Below, piece by piece: positions 8,763 through 16,767 of a DNA stretch of 41,315 bases (its first letter is position 1; every line of letters begins with the position of its first letter). Both the position numbers and the translations under genes were made by a program. Source of the DNA: Chloroflexota bacterium. GTDB taxonomy: Bacteria > Chloroflexota > Anaerolineae > Promineifilales > Promineifilaceae. The notes under the pieces are model-generated. The model was not told the origin of the DNA. It searched no databases and worked only from the letters and a program-made list of their open reading frames with translations. The stretch spans positions 1 to 41,315 of the forward strand of contig JAHDEN010000036.1 of the NCBI GenBank assembly GCA_020628815.1. The letters are read 5' to 3'.

Positions 8763-11402
8763 TTACCCTTCAGCCGCTGCGTCAAGATCGGTCAGCCCAA
8801 TATCGTCAAATGTGACTTCTCTTAAAGTAGATGTGAAGCCGACTCGCCCTTGGGTCGAGAAAAGCGGAACGCTCTCACCCAACAGTTCACCGTCTAGGCG
8901 CACAGAGTAGTTTTCTCCATCCACCCGGATTTCAAAAGCGTGTACCTGATCACCAGCCGCATCCACAATCGCAGACCCTTGTTCAACATAAACCCCATCA
9001 TCATCAAAATATCCCCAGGTCACAACTTCGTTCCCCAAATATCGGGCGATGTGCGCCCCGTTAATGGTGTCTGCTGCGGGGATGTTAAAGGCAACGCCAG
9101 CGCCACCTTCACCTTCTCCCATTTGCATATTGGTGTTAAACGCATAGCTGTCAAATGGGTTCGCATGCATGATTAGGTTGTCGAACCATTCAGCATTGGG
9201 ATGGGTAATACCGGTCTCAGAAAAAGTCCAATCTCCGTTCACGATTCCCCAGTTAGCTGGGTCGGTTGTGTTATCAAGATCGGCCGAGAAATAGGTGTTT
9301 ACCGGCCGTGGATTAGCAAATAAATCAACGTCGCTTGTCCGTTCAATAAGCTGATCAGCAAACGGACTCACAACTTCGATATCATCAAACCCAACACTCG
9401 AGTTCCATGTGGTTAAACCAACACGTCCACCCAAATAAACTAGTGGAATGTCACGGGCCACAATCTCATCGTTCACCAAAATGTTGTAAGTTGATCCGCT
9501 AATCGAAACGCCCAATCTCGCTTCGTCCGAAAATTCAGGCGGTTGAGCAGATCCCTGTGCGTTAAAGCTTCGGTTCTCATCGAAGTAACCATAGATCATG
9601 TAATCATTTCCATCGTTACTGCCAAATCGCACCATGTGGCTTTCCCGGATCGTGTCTGTATTTTGTGAATTAAAGACCAATCCACCCCCTTTTGGCCCTT
9701 CAAGAATCAAAAGGTCGGCCGAATAGTCGTATGGTTCATCGGTGGTCAAGATCAGATCAGGCACCAGTGCCATAATGTCAGATGCTTCGGTATTTAGCTG
9801 TAGCATCGTCTCTTCGCGCAGCTGCCAGTTTCCACCCGCTTCGATAAACGTGTGGTCCGTATCACCGGTAAAGTCTTCTACCCACGGCAATGATCCGGTT
9901 GCTTCGATCACCGGTGCAGCCGCCGCTTCTTCGGCCGGTTGGGTTGTGATTGTCCCGTTTGCGCTACGTGCTCCGTTCGGGCTAGCCACTTCAATATTGT
10001 CGAACTGCACGGCCGTATTCCATGTGGTCAACCCCGGCCGTCCCCCTTTGTAAACCAATGGGATTTCACGAATCAGCGTTTGACCATTCTGAACAATGTC
10101 ATAGGTGTCCCCATTGATCGCAACGCCTAATGTCGTTTCAGCATCATACTCAAGCGGCTGGCTGGTCCCTTGGGTGTTAAATCCACGCTCGCTATCAAAG
10201 TAGCCATAAATTAAATACTCACCACCATCTTGCCGCTGTCCAAAGCGCAACATGTGGCTATCGCGAACCGAGTCAGGCCGCTGCATGTTAAACATCAGCC
10301 CGCCCCCTTTCGCCCCTTCAAGCATGGTCAAGTCAGCATTAAAGGTATAGATTTCGTTGTCTGCCATCGACAGCCCAGGTACAGCCGCCACCACATCAAC
10401 AAGTTGTGGGTTTACCTGAGTAATCGTCTCGTCTTGCAGTTCCCACTCTCCGCTGATCAGCTGATAATCGAGTTCGGTGTCACCCGTAAAGTTTTCAAAA
10501 TATGGCAGATCGCCAAGGGCAGGCATTACAGCGACCCCCGCATTTTGCTGGTCTACAACCGCTGCTTGGGTTTGTGGTTGTGCCACTGGCGCAGCTTGCT
10601 GCGCGGCCGGGGCCTGCTCGACCACCACCACTTCAGTCTGTGCTGCTGGGGCCTGCACCACAACTTCGGCAGGTGCTTCCCCTTCTTCAACCATCGGGAT
10701 AGTCTGGTCAGGCCCGATGACAGAAACATTGTCAAAAGCCACTTTCGATTTCCACGAAGTCAAGGCTAAATTGCCCCCTTCATGCATCAGCTCAATCCCT
10801 TCAGCAATCACAGCATCGTTCAACAGAACGCTGTATGTCTGCCCTTCAACTTTTACACCCAGCTTAAATTCATTGGGCAAGTTTTCGGGGCTGGCTGAAC
10901 CTTGAACCGTAAAGTTCCGATCATCTGCGAAGTAACCATAAATCAGATAGTCACCACCTTCGTTGTTGCCCAATCTAATCAGATGGCTGCTGACGATGGT
11001 GCCACGGTCTTGCATGTTAAACACAATCCCGCCCCCTTTTGGCCCTTCAAGCACAGAAATATTGCTGCTAAATTCATAAGGCTGCTGTGGCTCAAGCTCT
11101 AAAGCCGGGATGACGGCTAGAATGTCAACCAGATTGGCATCGTTTTGGATCAGACGTGCATTCTCTTCGTCAAGCCTCCAATTGCCACCCACCTGTCGAA
11201 ATTCAATGCGTTCATCACCTGTAAAATCTTCAAAATAAGGAAGAGTTTTAGGCCAAAACACGTCAGAATAGTAGTAGTAATAAATTAGCCCGTTCCCTAA
11301 TAGAATCAACAAGGCTGTTGCAATCAAAGGGGGCAAGTATGACCGGTACACTGACTCGTTATTAAACTGATTATTTACCATAGGACACTTATAGGGTGGC
11401 AT
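8763..11402 (-). CDS. Membrane-anchored protein with four LamG/concanavalin-like modules
   Basis: An 879-residue protein. One membrane helix at about residues 23-44 is followed by four related beta-rich modules beginning near residues 53 (LPYFEDFTGD), 298 (LPYFENFTGD), 504 (LPWVEDFTGD) and 700 (more divergent). Each of the first three carries GG(N)WxL, EGxKGGGxxFN, YxIYGYFxxxR and xFDxxxV elements, typical of jelly-roll glycan-binding or DUF1080-like folds. Ala/Gln/Val-rich linkers separate modules 1-2 and 2-3. The protein is probably anchored in the membrane with the modules outside, binding polysaccharide. It is first in an operon with the acyltransferase-3 gene, so the two may act on the same surface glycan. 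The ATG at 11402 has a weak AGGGTG nearby; a second in-frame ATG lies at 11381. Confidence 0.85.
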   Translation of the reverse strand: MPPYKCPMVNNQFNNESVYRSYLPPLIATALLILLGNGLIYYYYYSDVFWPKTLPYFEDFTGDERIEFRQVGGNWRLDEENARLIQNDANLVDILAVIPALELEPQQPYEFSSNISVLEGPKGGGIVFNMQDRGTIVSSHLIRLGNNEGGDYLIYGYFADDRNFTVQGSASPENLPNEFKLGVKVEGQTYSVLLNDAVIAEGIELMHEGGNLALTSWKSKVAFDNVSVIGPDQTIPMVEEGEAPAEVVVQAPAAQTEVVVVEQAPAAQQAAPVAQPQTQAAVVDQQNAGVAVMPALGDLPYFENFTGDTELDYQLISGEWELQDETITQVNPQLVDVVAAVPGLSMADNEIYTFNADLTMLEGAKGGGLMFNMQRPDSVRDSHMLRFGQRQDGGEYLIYGYFDSERGFNTQGTSQPLEYDAETTLGVAINGDTYDIVQNGQTLIREIPLVYKGGRPGLTTWNTAVQFDNIEVASPNGARSANGTITTQPAEEAAAAPVIEATGSLPWVEDFTGDTDHTFIEAGGNWQLREETMLQLNTEASDIMALVPDLILTTDEPYDYSADLLILEGPKGGGLVFNSQNTDTIRESHMVRFGSNDGNDYMIYGYFDENRSFNAQGSAQPPEFSDEARLGVSISGSTYNILVNDEIVARDIPLVYLGGRVGLTTWNSSVGFDDIEVVSPFADQLIERTSDVDLFANPRPVNTYFSADLDNTTDPANWGIVNGDWTFSETGITHPNAEWFDNLIMHANPFDSYAFNTNMQMGEGEGGAGVAFNIPAADTINGAHIARYLGNEVVTWGYFDDDGVYVEQGSAIVDAAGDQVHAFEIRVDGENYSVRLDGELLGESVPLFSTQGRVGFTSTLREVTFDDIGLTDLDAAAEG

Positions 11403-11789
11403 AACACCCTAAATCGATGATGATCTAGATTTCGTTTTACATCGGTTGTAGATGAAAATTAATCGGACCATTGCTTGTACAAATGCTCCACCCCAATGCA
11501 AAGTCTGCCGGGTGGTGGACTGTTCTTGTCAGATTAGTGACAGAATGCCCGCACATCAAAGTTTAGATTTACCAGAGGGTTACGGGGATAAGAAATAGCT
11601 CCCAATCAAGATTTTGATGGGCAAATTTCAATACCTTGGGTCCTGTTTTTAGTACTCAATTCAGATACAACGCTCTCTTTCACATTTGTTTTATGCCCAG
11701 TAATGGTCAAAATATGGCGAACAAGTCAAAACGTTTGCATTTGTTTGGCAAAATAGACTTTGCCCCGCGAAAGGTGTTTAATATTCACT
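11403..11789. other. Divergent spacer between the LamG-like gene and selO
   Basis: A 387-bp region without a credible gene. It holds the 62-bp element at 11587-11648 that is repeated upstream of the acyltransferase pseudogene. No convincing -35/-10 pair for selO was identified. No tRNA or known riboswitch fold was recognised. Confidence 0.6.
11587..11648 (-). promoter_or_regulatory. Conserved 62-bp upstream element, copy 1
   Basis: Read on the minus strand this is AAACAGGACC, then exactly 34 bases, then TGGGAGCTATTTCTTATC. The same blocks at the same spacing occur at 14437-14498. It sits 185 bp upstream of the LamG-acyltransferase operon. It is likely a shared promoter or activator region, and the identical spacing argues against chance. 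Confidence 0.6.
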
Positions 11790-13382
11790 ATGACAACAGA
11801 AGTTCAATTTCATAATCGGATTGTGGAGTCGCTCCAGGCCCACCCTAATTTAACCAAGCAGCCGCGCCAAGTTTTGGGCGCAGCTTATTCACGCGTAGAG
11901 CCTACCCCAGTAGCTGCCCCTAAGTTGGTAGCATATTCAAAAGAAGTGGGAGACATCCTCGGCTTCTCACAAGCTTATCTCGATTCAGAAGAGTTTGTAC
12001 AAACTTTTTCAGGTAACAATTTGTTGGATGGGATGGACCCCTACGCCATGGTTTACGGCGGCCATCAGTTTGGCAACTGGGCCGGGCAACTTGGCGACGG
12101 CCGTGCGATCAATCTTGGCGAACTTGTGAACCCGTCCGGTGAGCACTGGACCCTGCAGCTCAAAGGGTCAGGGATGACCCCGTTCTCACGCACGGCCGAT
12201 GGCTTGGCTGTTTTACGGTCCAGCATTCGTGAATTTTTGTGCAGCGAAGCGATGTTCCATTTGGGGGTTCCCACAACCCGGGCGCTTAGCCTTGTCACCA
12301 CCGGCGAAAAAGTAGTGCGAGACATGTTCTACAACGGCAACCCGCAACCGGAAAACGGCGCGATCGTCTGCCGAGTCGCTCCATCCTTTGTACGCTTTGG
12401 CAATTTCCAAATTTTTGCAGCTCGGCAGGATTCAGAAAATCTGAAAAAGCTGGTTGATCACACAATCACGGCCGACTTCCCCCATCTGGGTGATCCATCA
12501 AAAGAAACCTATATCAAATGGTTCCACGAGATTTCGCGCCGCACGGCCGAAATGATTATCCACTGGATGCGCGTTGGCTTTGTGCACGGTGTCATGAACA
12601 CCGACAACATGTCGATTTTGGGGCTCACCATTGATTATGGCCCCTACGGCTGGCTTGAAGATTACAATCCCAACTGGACACCCAACACGACCGATGCACA
12701 GCATAAACGGTACCGTTTTGGCAATCAGCCCCATATCGGGATGTGGAATTTGGTGCAATTGGCCAACGCGCTGGTCCCCTTAATAGAAGACGTTGAACCA
12801 CTGCAAGCCGGAATCGACTTGTACGGCGAGGTGTTTGGCACCAACTACTCAGCCATGATGGCCCAAAAGCTGGGGCTACAAACATACGTGGCTGAAACCG
12901 ATGAACCGTTGCTGCAAGAGCTACAGCGGGTGTTGATGCTGACCGAAACAGACTACATCATTTTCTTCCGTAAACTGGCTGATTTAGCAGTAAGTGAAGG
13001 GGCAGATGAGCGGTCTGACGATGAGTGGCTGGCACCGGTTCTGGATGCATATTATCTGCCCGAACAGCTTGAGCTGGGCATCAAAGCCGATGTGGCAAGC
13101 TGGTTAAAAGCATATGCGGCCCGTATTCAAGCGGACGGCCGCTCAGATGCAGAACGCAAGTCAGCGATGAATCAAGTTAATCCCAAATATGTGTTACGCA
13201 ACTACATGGCCCAAGTGGCTATCGATGCGGCCGATGAGGGCGACAACTCGGTTGTTTCTGAACTGCTCGAGCTGTTGCGCCAGCCATACGACGAACAGCC
13301 AAACATGGAGAAATGGGCAGCGAAACGGCCGGATTGGGCTCGCAGTCGGCCGGGCTGTTCGATGCTTTCATGCAGTTCATAA
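11790..13382 (+). CDS. selO: Protein adenylyltransferase SelO (YdiU/UPF0061 family)
   Basis: About 530 residues with strong family hallmarks: RQVLGAAYSRVEPTPVAAP, YGGHQFGNWAGQLGDGRA, LQLKGSGMTPFSR, HGVMNTDNMSILGLTIDYG and the C-terminal end PGCSMLSCSS. SelO is a pseudokinase-fold enzyme that transfers AMP from ATP to Ser, Thr or Tyr of target proteins and is linked to the redox stress response. The C-terminal position that is selenocysteine in animal SelO is an ordinary Cys codon here. ATG at 11790 is chosen because it aligns with the family start; a TTG at 11760 would add ten unrelated residues. The gene is transcribed alone and ends at a strong bidirectional terminator. Confidence 0.93.
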   Translation: MTTEVQFHNRIVESLQAHPNLTKQPRQVLGAAYSRVEPTPVAAPKLVAYSKEVGDILGFSQAYLDSEEFVQTFSGNNLLDGMDPYAMVYGGHQFGNWAGQLGDGRAINLGELVNPSGEHWTLQLKGSGMTPFSRTADGLAVLRSSIREFLCSEAMFHLGVPTTRALSLVTTGEKVVRDMFYNGNPQPENGAIVCRVAPSFVRFGNFQIFAARQDSENLKKLVDHTITADFPHLGDPSKETYIKWFHEISRRTAEMIIHWMRVGFVHGVMNTDNMSILGLTIDYGPYGWLEDYNPNWTPNTTDAQHKRYRFGNQPHIGMWNLVQLANALVPLIEDVEPLQAGIDLYGEVFGTNYSAMMAQKLGLQTYVAETDEPLLQELQRVLMLTETDYIIFFRKLADLAVSEGADERSDDEWLAPVLDAYYLPEQLELGIKADVASWLKAYAARIQADGRSDAERKSAMNQVNPKYVLRNYMAQVAIDAADEGDNSVVSELLELLRQPYDEQPNMEKWAAKRPDWARSRPGCSMLSCSS

Positions 13383-13401
13383 TTCCAAAAAAACAGTAGT
13401 T

Positions 13402-13445
13402 AAAACAAAAACGCCATCTGGACATCCAGATGGCGTTTTTGTTTT
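13402..13445. terminator. Bidirectional terminator between selO and the acyltransferase pseudogene
   Basis: A 20-21 bp stem with a tiny loop: the arms read AAAACAAAAACGCCATCTGG (13402-13421) and its complement ending at 13445. A-runs on one side and T-runs on the other make it suitable for both strands. The core ATCTGGACATCCAGAT matches the cores at 6806-6821 and 38841-38856 in layout. Confidence 0.92.
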
Positions 13446-13470
13446 AGGCTCAACTTTGTGCGTCTATCTT

Positions 13471-14307
13471 TTAGGGAACAATATGTTTGATATAGGGGAT
13501 TTGCTGCATTCGTTTTACGATCAAATATGAAACAAACATCGTCGCAATTGTTAAGACGGGGATTGCAATGGCCGGGTGCCACGTCATGCCGTGTAATGTG
13601 ATCCCCGGCCGGCCGGAGCGAAAATCCTCAACAAGCATCACATGCACCAGATACAGCCCAAAGCTGGTGCTAGATACCTGGGTCACAAACCACGCAAACC
13701 AAGGGTGCCGTTGATAAATATTTTTGTAATCAAGCGATTTCATAAACAGGAAAAAGATGGTTGAAAGGATCATGATATTGGGGCTTAAGTTCATTGTAAA
13801 AAAGCCTCCAAATTTACCATCTCCCTGCACGGTCAAATAGTGGGTTATCGCCATTGTCCCCAGGGAAAGAACAATTACTGCACCTAAGCACAGCATCATC
13901 TGGCGTCGATTAAGCATGACCGGCCGCAAAAAATATCCCAATACGAAATACCCCATAAAACCGACCGTCACATAAATGTCGATACCGATTTCAAAACCTA
14001 AATAGCGACGCACAATCGGGAAAAAGCCGGTCCCGATCCACCATTCAGAAATATAGATTTAGTTGTACCGATAGATAAGTGGGAAGGCCAAATGCTCAGC
14101 CACAATCACGATCATCGCCAAGGCTCGAATCACACGCACATATTCTAAATCTTCTTCAACTGGTGCAGCTGTTTCGGCCGGTTCAACTTTAGGCTGGGCA
14201 TCATTCTGAAACGCCGCAATATCTTTGAATTCTGCTTGCGGGCCAGCCGCCAGCATATCAGGCTTAAGAGGCGTATTTGTTTCAGTCACTTTCATTTTTG
14301 TCGTCAT
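13471..14307 (-). pseudogene. Decayed acyltransferase-3 paralogue (in-frame TAA plus internal deletion)
   Basis: This is a shorter-tailed homologue of the gene at 6862-8754. The N-terminal 82 codons (14059-14307) contain the PDMLAAGPQAEF motif, EEDLEYVRVIRALAM and the H-containing AEHLAFPL. They end at a TAA where the intact gene has Asp. The frame then continues with IYISEWWIGTG and jumps directly to FPIVRR. Compared with the intact copy, 122 codons (366 bp) are missing, covering about three to four membrane helices. In the intact copy that segment is bounded by the exact 9-bp repeat CGGTGCCGA (7419-7427 and 7785-7793), so slippage or recombination at the repeat explains the loss. The remaining C-terminal half is well preserved. 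The Lys/Ala-rich tail is absent in this copy. Confidence 0.9.
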
Positions 14308-14894
14308 AGACTCTGCCCGATCTCAAACAAAATTCTGCCTTAAATCATTCAGTCATTGAGAGGGGTTGCATATATCCCATTGCATAGGTGATTAATTACA
14401 TCGTCTAAAAGTCTAAGCCCCAGCCTAATTCGATTCGATAAGGAATAGCTCCCACCCCCTCGGATCTTGGCGATTATTTTCTAACTACGGTCCTGTTTTG
14501 AAGATTAAAAATACGATCGGCCGGTTAAAAGTAATTTCACAAAGCGGCTGGTTGCTTAGAAAACCGTTTGACAGGCAGCTGAGTCTAGGAAATTAGACCC
14601 ACACCAACCATATGCAGCAGTTTTGGGGTCTGTGATTTTGCTGGCACCCTATCGGTTTTTTGTACAAACCTGTCATTTTACACAGGGCCTATTGGCACTT
14701 CTAACCAAGAGATTCGGCACAAATCGGCCGACTTTTGCAACTTGTAACAATTGCTATTTTTGACCAAGCCGATTTGGTGAAATTGGCAGATGTGTTTTGG
14801 CTCAAGCTCGACTATGCTGAATCTGAACGAGAAAGAAAAGATTAAAAAAGCTATTTGAACTCGGCAAAAAAGCCGATCACAAGGAGTAATCAAT
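14308..14894. other. Long spacer upstream of the pseudogene and the 68-residue ORF
   Basis: A 587-bp region. It contains copy 2 of the 62-bp element (14437-14498). The rightmost part should hold the promoter of the small ORF at 14895, but no clear -35/-10 pair stands out; a TTGACA near 14569 lacks a good partner. A minus-strand frame at 14678-14893 has no Shine-Dalgarno site and no recognisable features, and it is not called. Confidence 0.55.
14437..14498 (-). promoter_or_regulatory. Conserved 62-bp upstream element, copy 2
   Basis: The blocks AAACAGGACC and TGGGAGCTATTCCTTATC lie 34 bases apart on the minus strand, as at 11587-11648. It lies 130 bp upstream of the acyltransferase pseudogene. 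The sequence between the blocks is only loosely conserved, which suggests that the two blocks are the functional contacts. Confidence 0.6.
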
Positions 14895-15101
14895 ATGCAT
14901 TACAACGAATACGAGTGCGTACCACTCAACAATTATGAATTTTCACACACAGCCATTCGTCAGATCAAAAACGATCAAAAAATGCGTCTGCGTGACTTTA
15001 CCCCAAGCAATATCAAAAACGAGATCAAACTCCGTTTAGGTATTCAGTTTGCAGTCGTTACCAGCATTTTGGCAGCGGCCGGTGCCAGCGTTATTCGCTA
15101 A
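14895..15101 (+). CDS. Small membrane protein, 68 residues, unknown function
   Basis: A compact, well-signalled gene: AAGGAG eight bases before the ATG and a strong terminator just after the stop. The N-terminal two thirds are polar and basic (DQKMRLRDFTPSN), and residues about 48-66 form one hydrophobic helix (IQFAVVTSILAAAGASV). The layout suggests a tail-anchored or small inner-membrane protein. I do not recognise the family. The Shine-Dalgarno site is one of the strongest in the window, which suggests high translation. It stands alone between the pseudogene and the convergent exporter gene. Confidence 0.75.
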   Translation: MHYNEYECVPLNNYEFSHTAIRQIKNDQKMRLRDFTPSNIKNEIKLRLGIQFAVVTSILAAAGASVIR

Positions 15102-15123
15102 ACCGATCCCCTAATAAAAAACT

Positions 15124-15173
15124 AAAAGCCCTTGGCTGTCGTGTAAATAAAGCGACGGCCGAGGGCTTTTTTT
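15124..15173. terminator. Terminator between the small ORF and the TauE-like gene
   Basis: The arms AAAAGCCCTTGGCTGTCG (15124-15141) and CGACGGCCGAGGGCTTTT (15153-15170) pair with few mismatches, with T-runs following on the plus strand and A-runs preceding. It fits termination of both convergent genes. Confidence 0.9.
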
Positions 15174-15191
15174 ATGCGGCCTATTCAAATT

Positions 15192-15935
15192 TTAGAGCAA
15201 CACCTGAACGATACCCATTGTGGCGATGATCAGAATCAATCCCAGCGCAATGTTTTTATAATTGCCAGCCCCCCATTTACGAAACCCCCAGCTGCCTACT
15301 GAAATACTGATCACGAGCGGGATTAAAAAGACCCCCAACAGTAGAAACTGACTGCGTTCGATTAAGCCAAACCCGCTGCCAATGAGCAGTGCGTACAAAT
15401 CCGCAAAAAAGAAAAGCACGATCATCGAGGCCCGCATCGTTTCATCTTTCATCGCAGATGAGATCATAAACACGGCCGCAACCAATCCTGCAATCCCGGC
15501 CAGGCCGTTCCCCACGCCAAATAAAATCCCCACCACAAACACCGGAGCCACAAACTTCGGTATGATCCCTTTGTTTTGCGCAAATCCTGCCACGCCCAAT
15601 GTTAAAAGCAGGCCGTACAATACCAGCTTGGTCGTTTCGGCCGGTAAATACGACAGCATCCAAACCCCGATCGGCGTCCCCAATACCAGCCCGATCATCA
15701 TCCACATGAGCCATTTATAATCAGCATCACGCCAAGTGCTCGGCATCAGCCATGCGCTGGCCGCGACTTCCATCATCAAAATGACCGGAACAATCAGGGC
15801 GGGGTTAACAAAAAATGACAGCAGTGCCACGCAAATGGCCGAAAAGCCAAATCCGGTAAAGCCACGCACCACACCGGCCAAAAAGACAATCCCGATCCCC
15901 GCATAAATAACTGAATTGTCAAAGGCTGGGATCAC
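15192..15935 (-). CDS. TSUP/TauE-SafE family membrane exporter
   Basis: A 247-residue, almost wholly hydrophobic protein with seven to eight helices. It has the family pattern near the start, GxxRGFTGFGFS, and a second half-repeat around VGILFGVGNGLAGIAG. TSUP proteins export sulfite, sulfoacetate or other small sulfur-containing or organic anions. The GTG start overlaps the stop codon of the upstream selenoprotein gene (GTGA), so the two are translationally coupled. The likely cargo is a product or substrate of that redox enzyme, but this is inference. Confidence 0.85.
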   Translation of the reverse strand: MIPAFDNSVIYAGIGIVFLAGVVRGFTGFGFSAICVALLSFFVNPALIVPVILMMEVAASAWLMPSTWRDADYKWLMWMMIGLVLGTPIGVWMLSYLPAETTKLVLYGLLLTLGVAGFAQNKGIIPKFVAPVFVVGILFGVGNGLAGIAGLVAAVFMISSAMKDETMRASMIVLFFFADLYALLIGSGFGLIERSQFLLLGVFLIPLVISISVGSWGFRKWGAGNYKNIALGLILIIATMGIVQVLL

Positions 15936-16729
15936 TCGAACTCCATAAAGCTTTTGCGCCAGCTCACATCATCTTCGGCGTTCCACACAAAGGGGGCTTG
16001 CACCGTTGTGCGCGCAAACGCCGCACTTTCTAAAAGGTTAAAACCCATTTCAAGGATCGCTTTTTGCATGTCGCTGTCCCCCGGTTTGCCAACCGGGTTC
16101 CCCAGCGGAAAGTCGGTAAACACAAAACGACTCACCCCACATTGCTCCACAATATCTCGTGCCGATCCAATCACCACCGTTGGCACACCGTTCTCTTCTA
16201 AATATCGGCTCACCAGGCTCACGGCCTGATGACAGATCGGTCATATGGGGATGAGGACAACCGCATCAACTTGATCTTGGCGCACCATCTCAAGCACGGC
16301 CGGGCCATCTTCTTGAACAGTTTGGCGCTGGCTAAACGTGGTCCGGATACCGTAGAAGCGTGATCCCAATGATCCGATTCGCCCCTGTTCGGCCGCATCT
16401 TTTAAATGGGCCAGCGGCAAAAAGCTACCCAAATCATCCATGTGGGTTTCAGTCTTGTGCCATGACAAGTGCTGGGTAAATAAATTTTCAGGGATGGCGT
16501 TGCACGGGGCCGACCATAGTTTGCGTTTGCTGCCAGCATCTTCATCCGGGACGGCCGTTGTCACAACCGCAACAGTACACTCGCTGAGCGGCTTGTTCAG
16601 TTTGGCAAAGGGGGCGTTTGCATGGCTGGCCCAGCGATATGGATTACCAAATCCACGATGTAAATACAATTCGCGTGATTTATCGATGTAGCTCACAGCG
16701 ATACGATGGGAGGGGGTATAGAGTGACAT
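15932..16729 (-). CDS. GrdB-like selenoprotein B family protein with in-frame UGA (selenocysteine)
   Basis: Two same-frame pieces (162 and 96 residues) are separated only by a TGA at 16241-16243 plus six codons. Reading the TGA as selenocysteine (U) gives a continuous 265-residue protein with VVLIPI-U-PICHQAVSLVSRYLEE. In the glycine/sarcosine/betaine/D-proline reductase selenoprotein B family, Cys forms have CPxCHQ at this place, so U sits exactly at the first Cys of a CxxC redox pair. Downstream family motifs are intact (GVPTVVIGSARDIVE, DFPLGNPVGKPGD). A SECIS-like hairpin follows the UGA. The protein is shorter than clostridial GrdB (about 430 residues) but matches stand-alone homologues. 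It probably acts as a thiol/selenol reductase of unknown substrate. The start ATG lacks a Shine-Dalgarno site. The stop overlaps the exporter start. Confidence 0.85.
16211..16231 (-). promoter_or_regulatory. Candidate bacterial SECIS hairpin
   Basis: On the mRNA, the arms CAUCAGGC and GCCUGGUG pair over eight positions (one G-U) around the loop CGUGA. The stem starts ten bases after the UGA, and the loop G (followed by U) is the 19th base after it. Bacterial SECIS elements have a loop G in the first two positions and lie about 16-37 bases from the UGA, so this one fits. SelB would bind it to recode the UGA. Confidence 0.72.
16241..16243 (-). other. In-frame UGA, predicted selenocysteine codon
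   Basis: The TGA interrupts an otherwise intact, conserved frame at the redox-active first position of a CxxC-type motif. No frame change occurs and no other damage is visible on either side, which favours recoding over decay. Confidence 0.8.
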
Positions 16730-16767
16730 GGTGTTAGATGTTAAGTTCGAAGCAGAAAGTGTGGCGC

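Noticed and set aside
8384-8815. A 143-residue plus-strand frame opposite the Lys/Ala-rich tail
   Set aside because: It is a hydrophobic mirror of the low-complexity Lys/Ala codons on the other strand and has no ribosome site or family signature.
10477-10905. Cys/Ala-rich plus-strand frame
   Set aside because: It is a shadow of the Ala/Gln/Val linker of the LamG-like protein.
11587-11648. Known riboswitch (c-di-GMP, guanidine, cobalamin types considered)
   Set aside because: None of the conserved cores that I know is present, and only two short blocks are conserved.
13189-13530. Plus-strand frame overlapping the selO end and the terminator
   Set aside because: It runs out of frame through selO and through a terminator stem, and has no independent support.
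14053-14061. Recoding of the stop codon in the acyltransferase paralogue
   Set aside because: The codon is TAA, which is not recoded to selenocysteine, and a 122-codon deletion follows. The gene is a true pseudogene.
14678-14893. Minus-strand 71-residue frame in the long spacer
   Set aside because: It has no Shine-Dalgarno site, no conserved pattern and unusual composition; it is more likely promoter DNA of the small membrane protein.
15932-16729. Two separate genes, or a frameshifted pseudogene, instead of one selenoprotein gene
   Set aside because: The two pieces are in the same frame, separated only by a TGA at the conserved redox position, and all later motifs are intact. A SECIS-like hairpin is in place.
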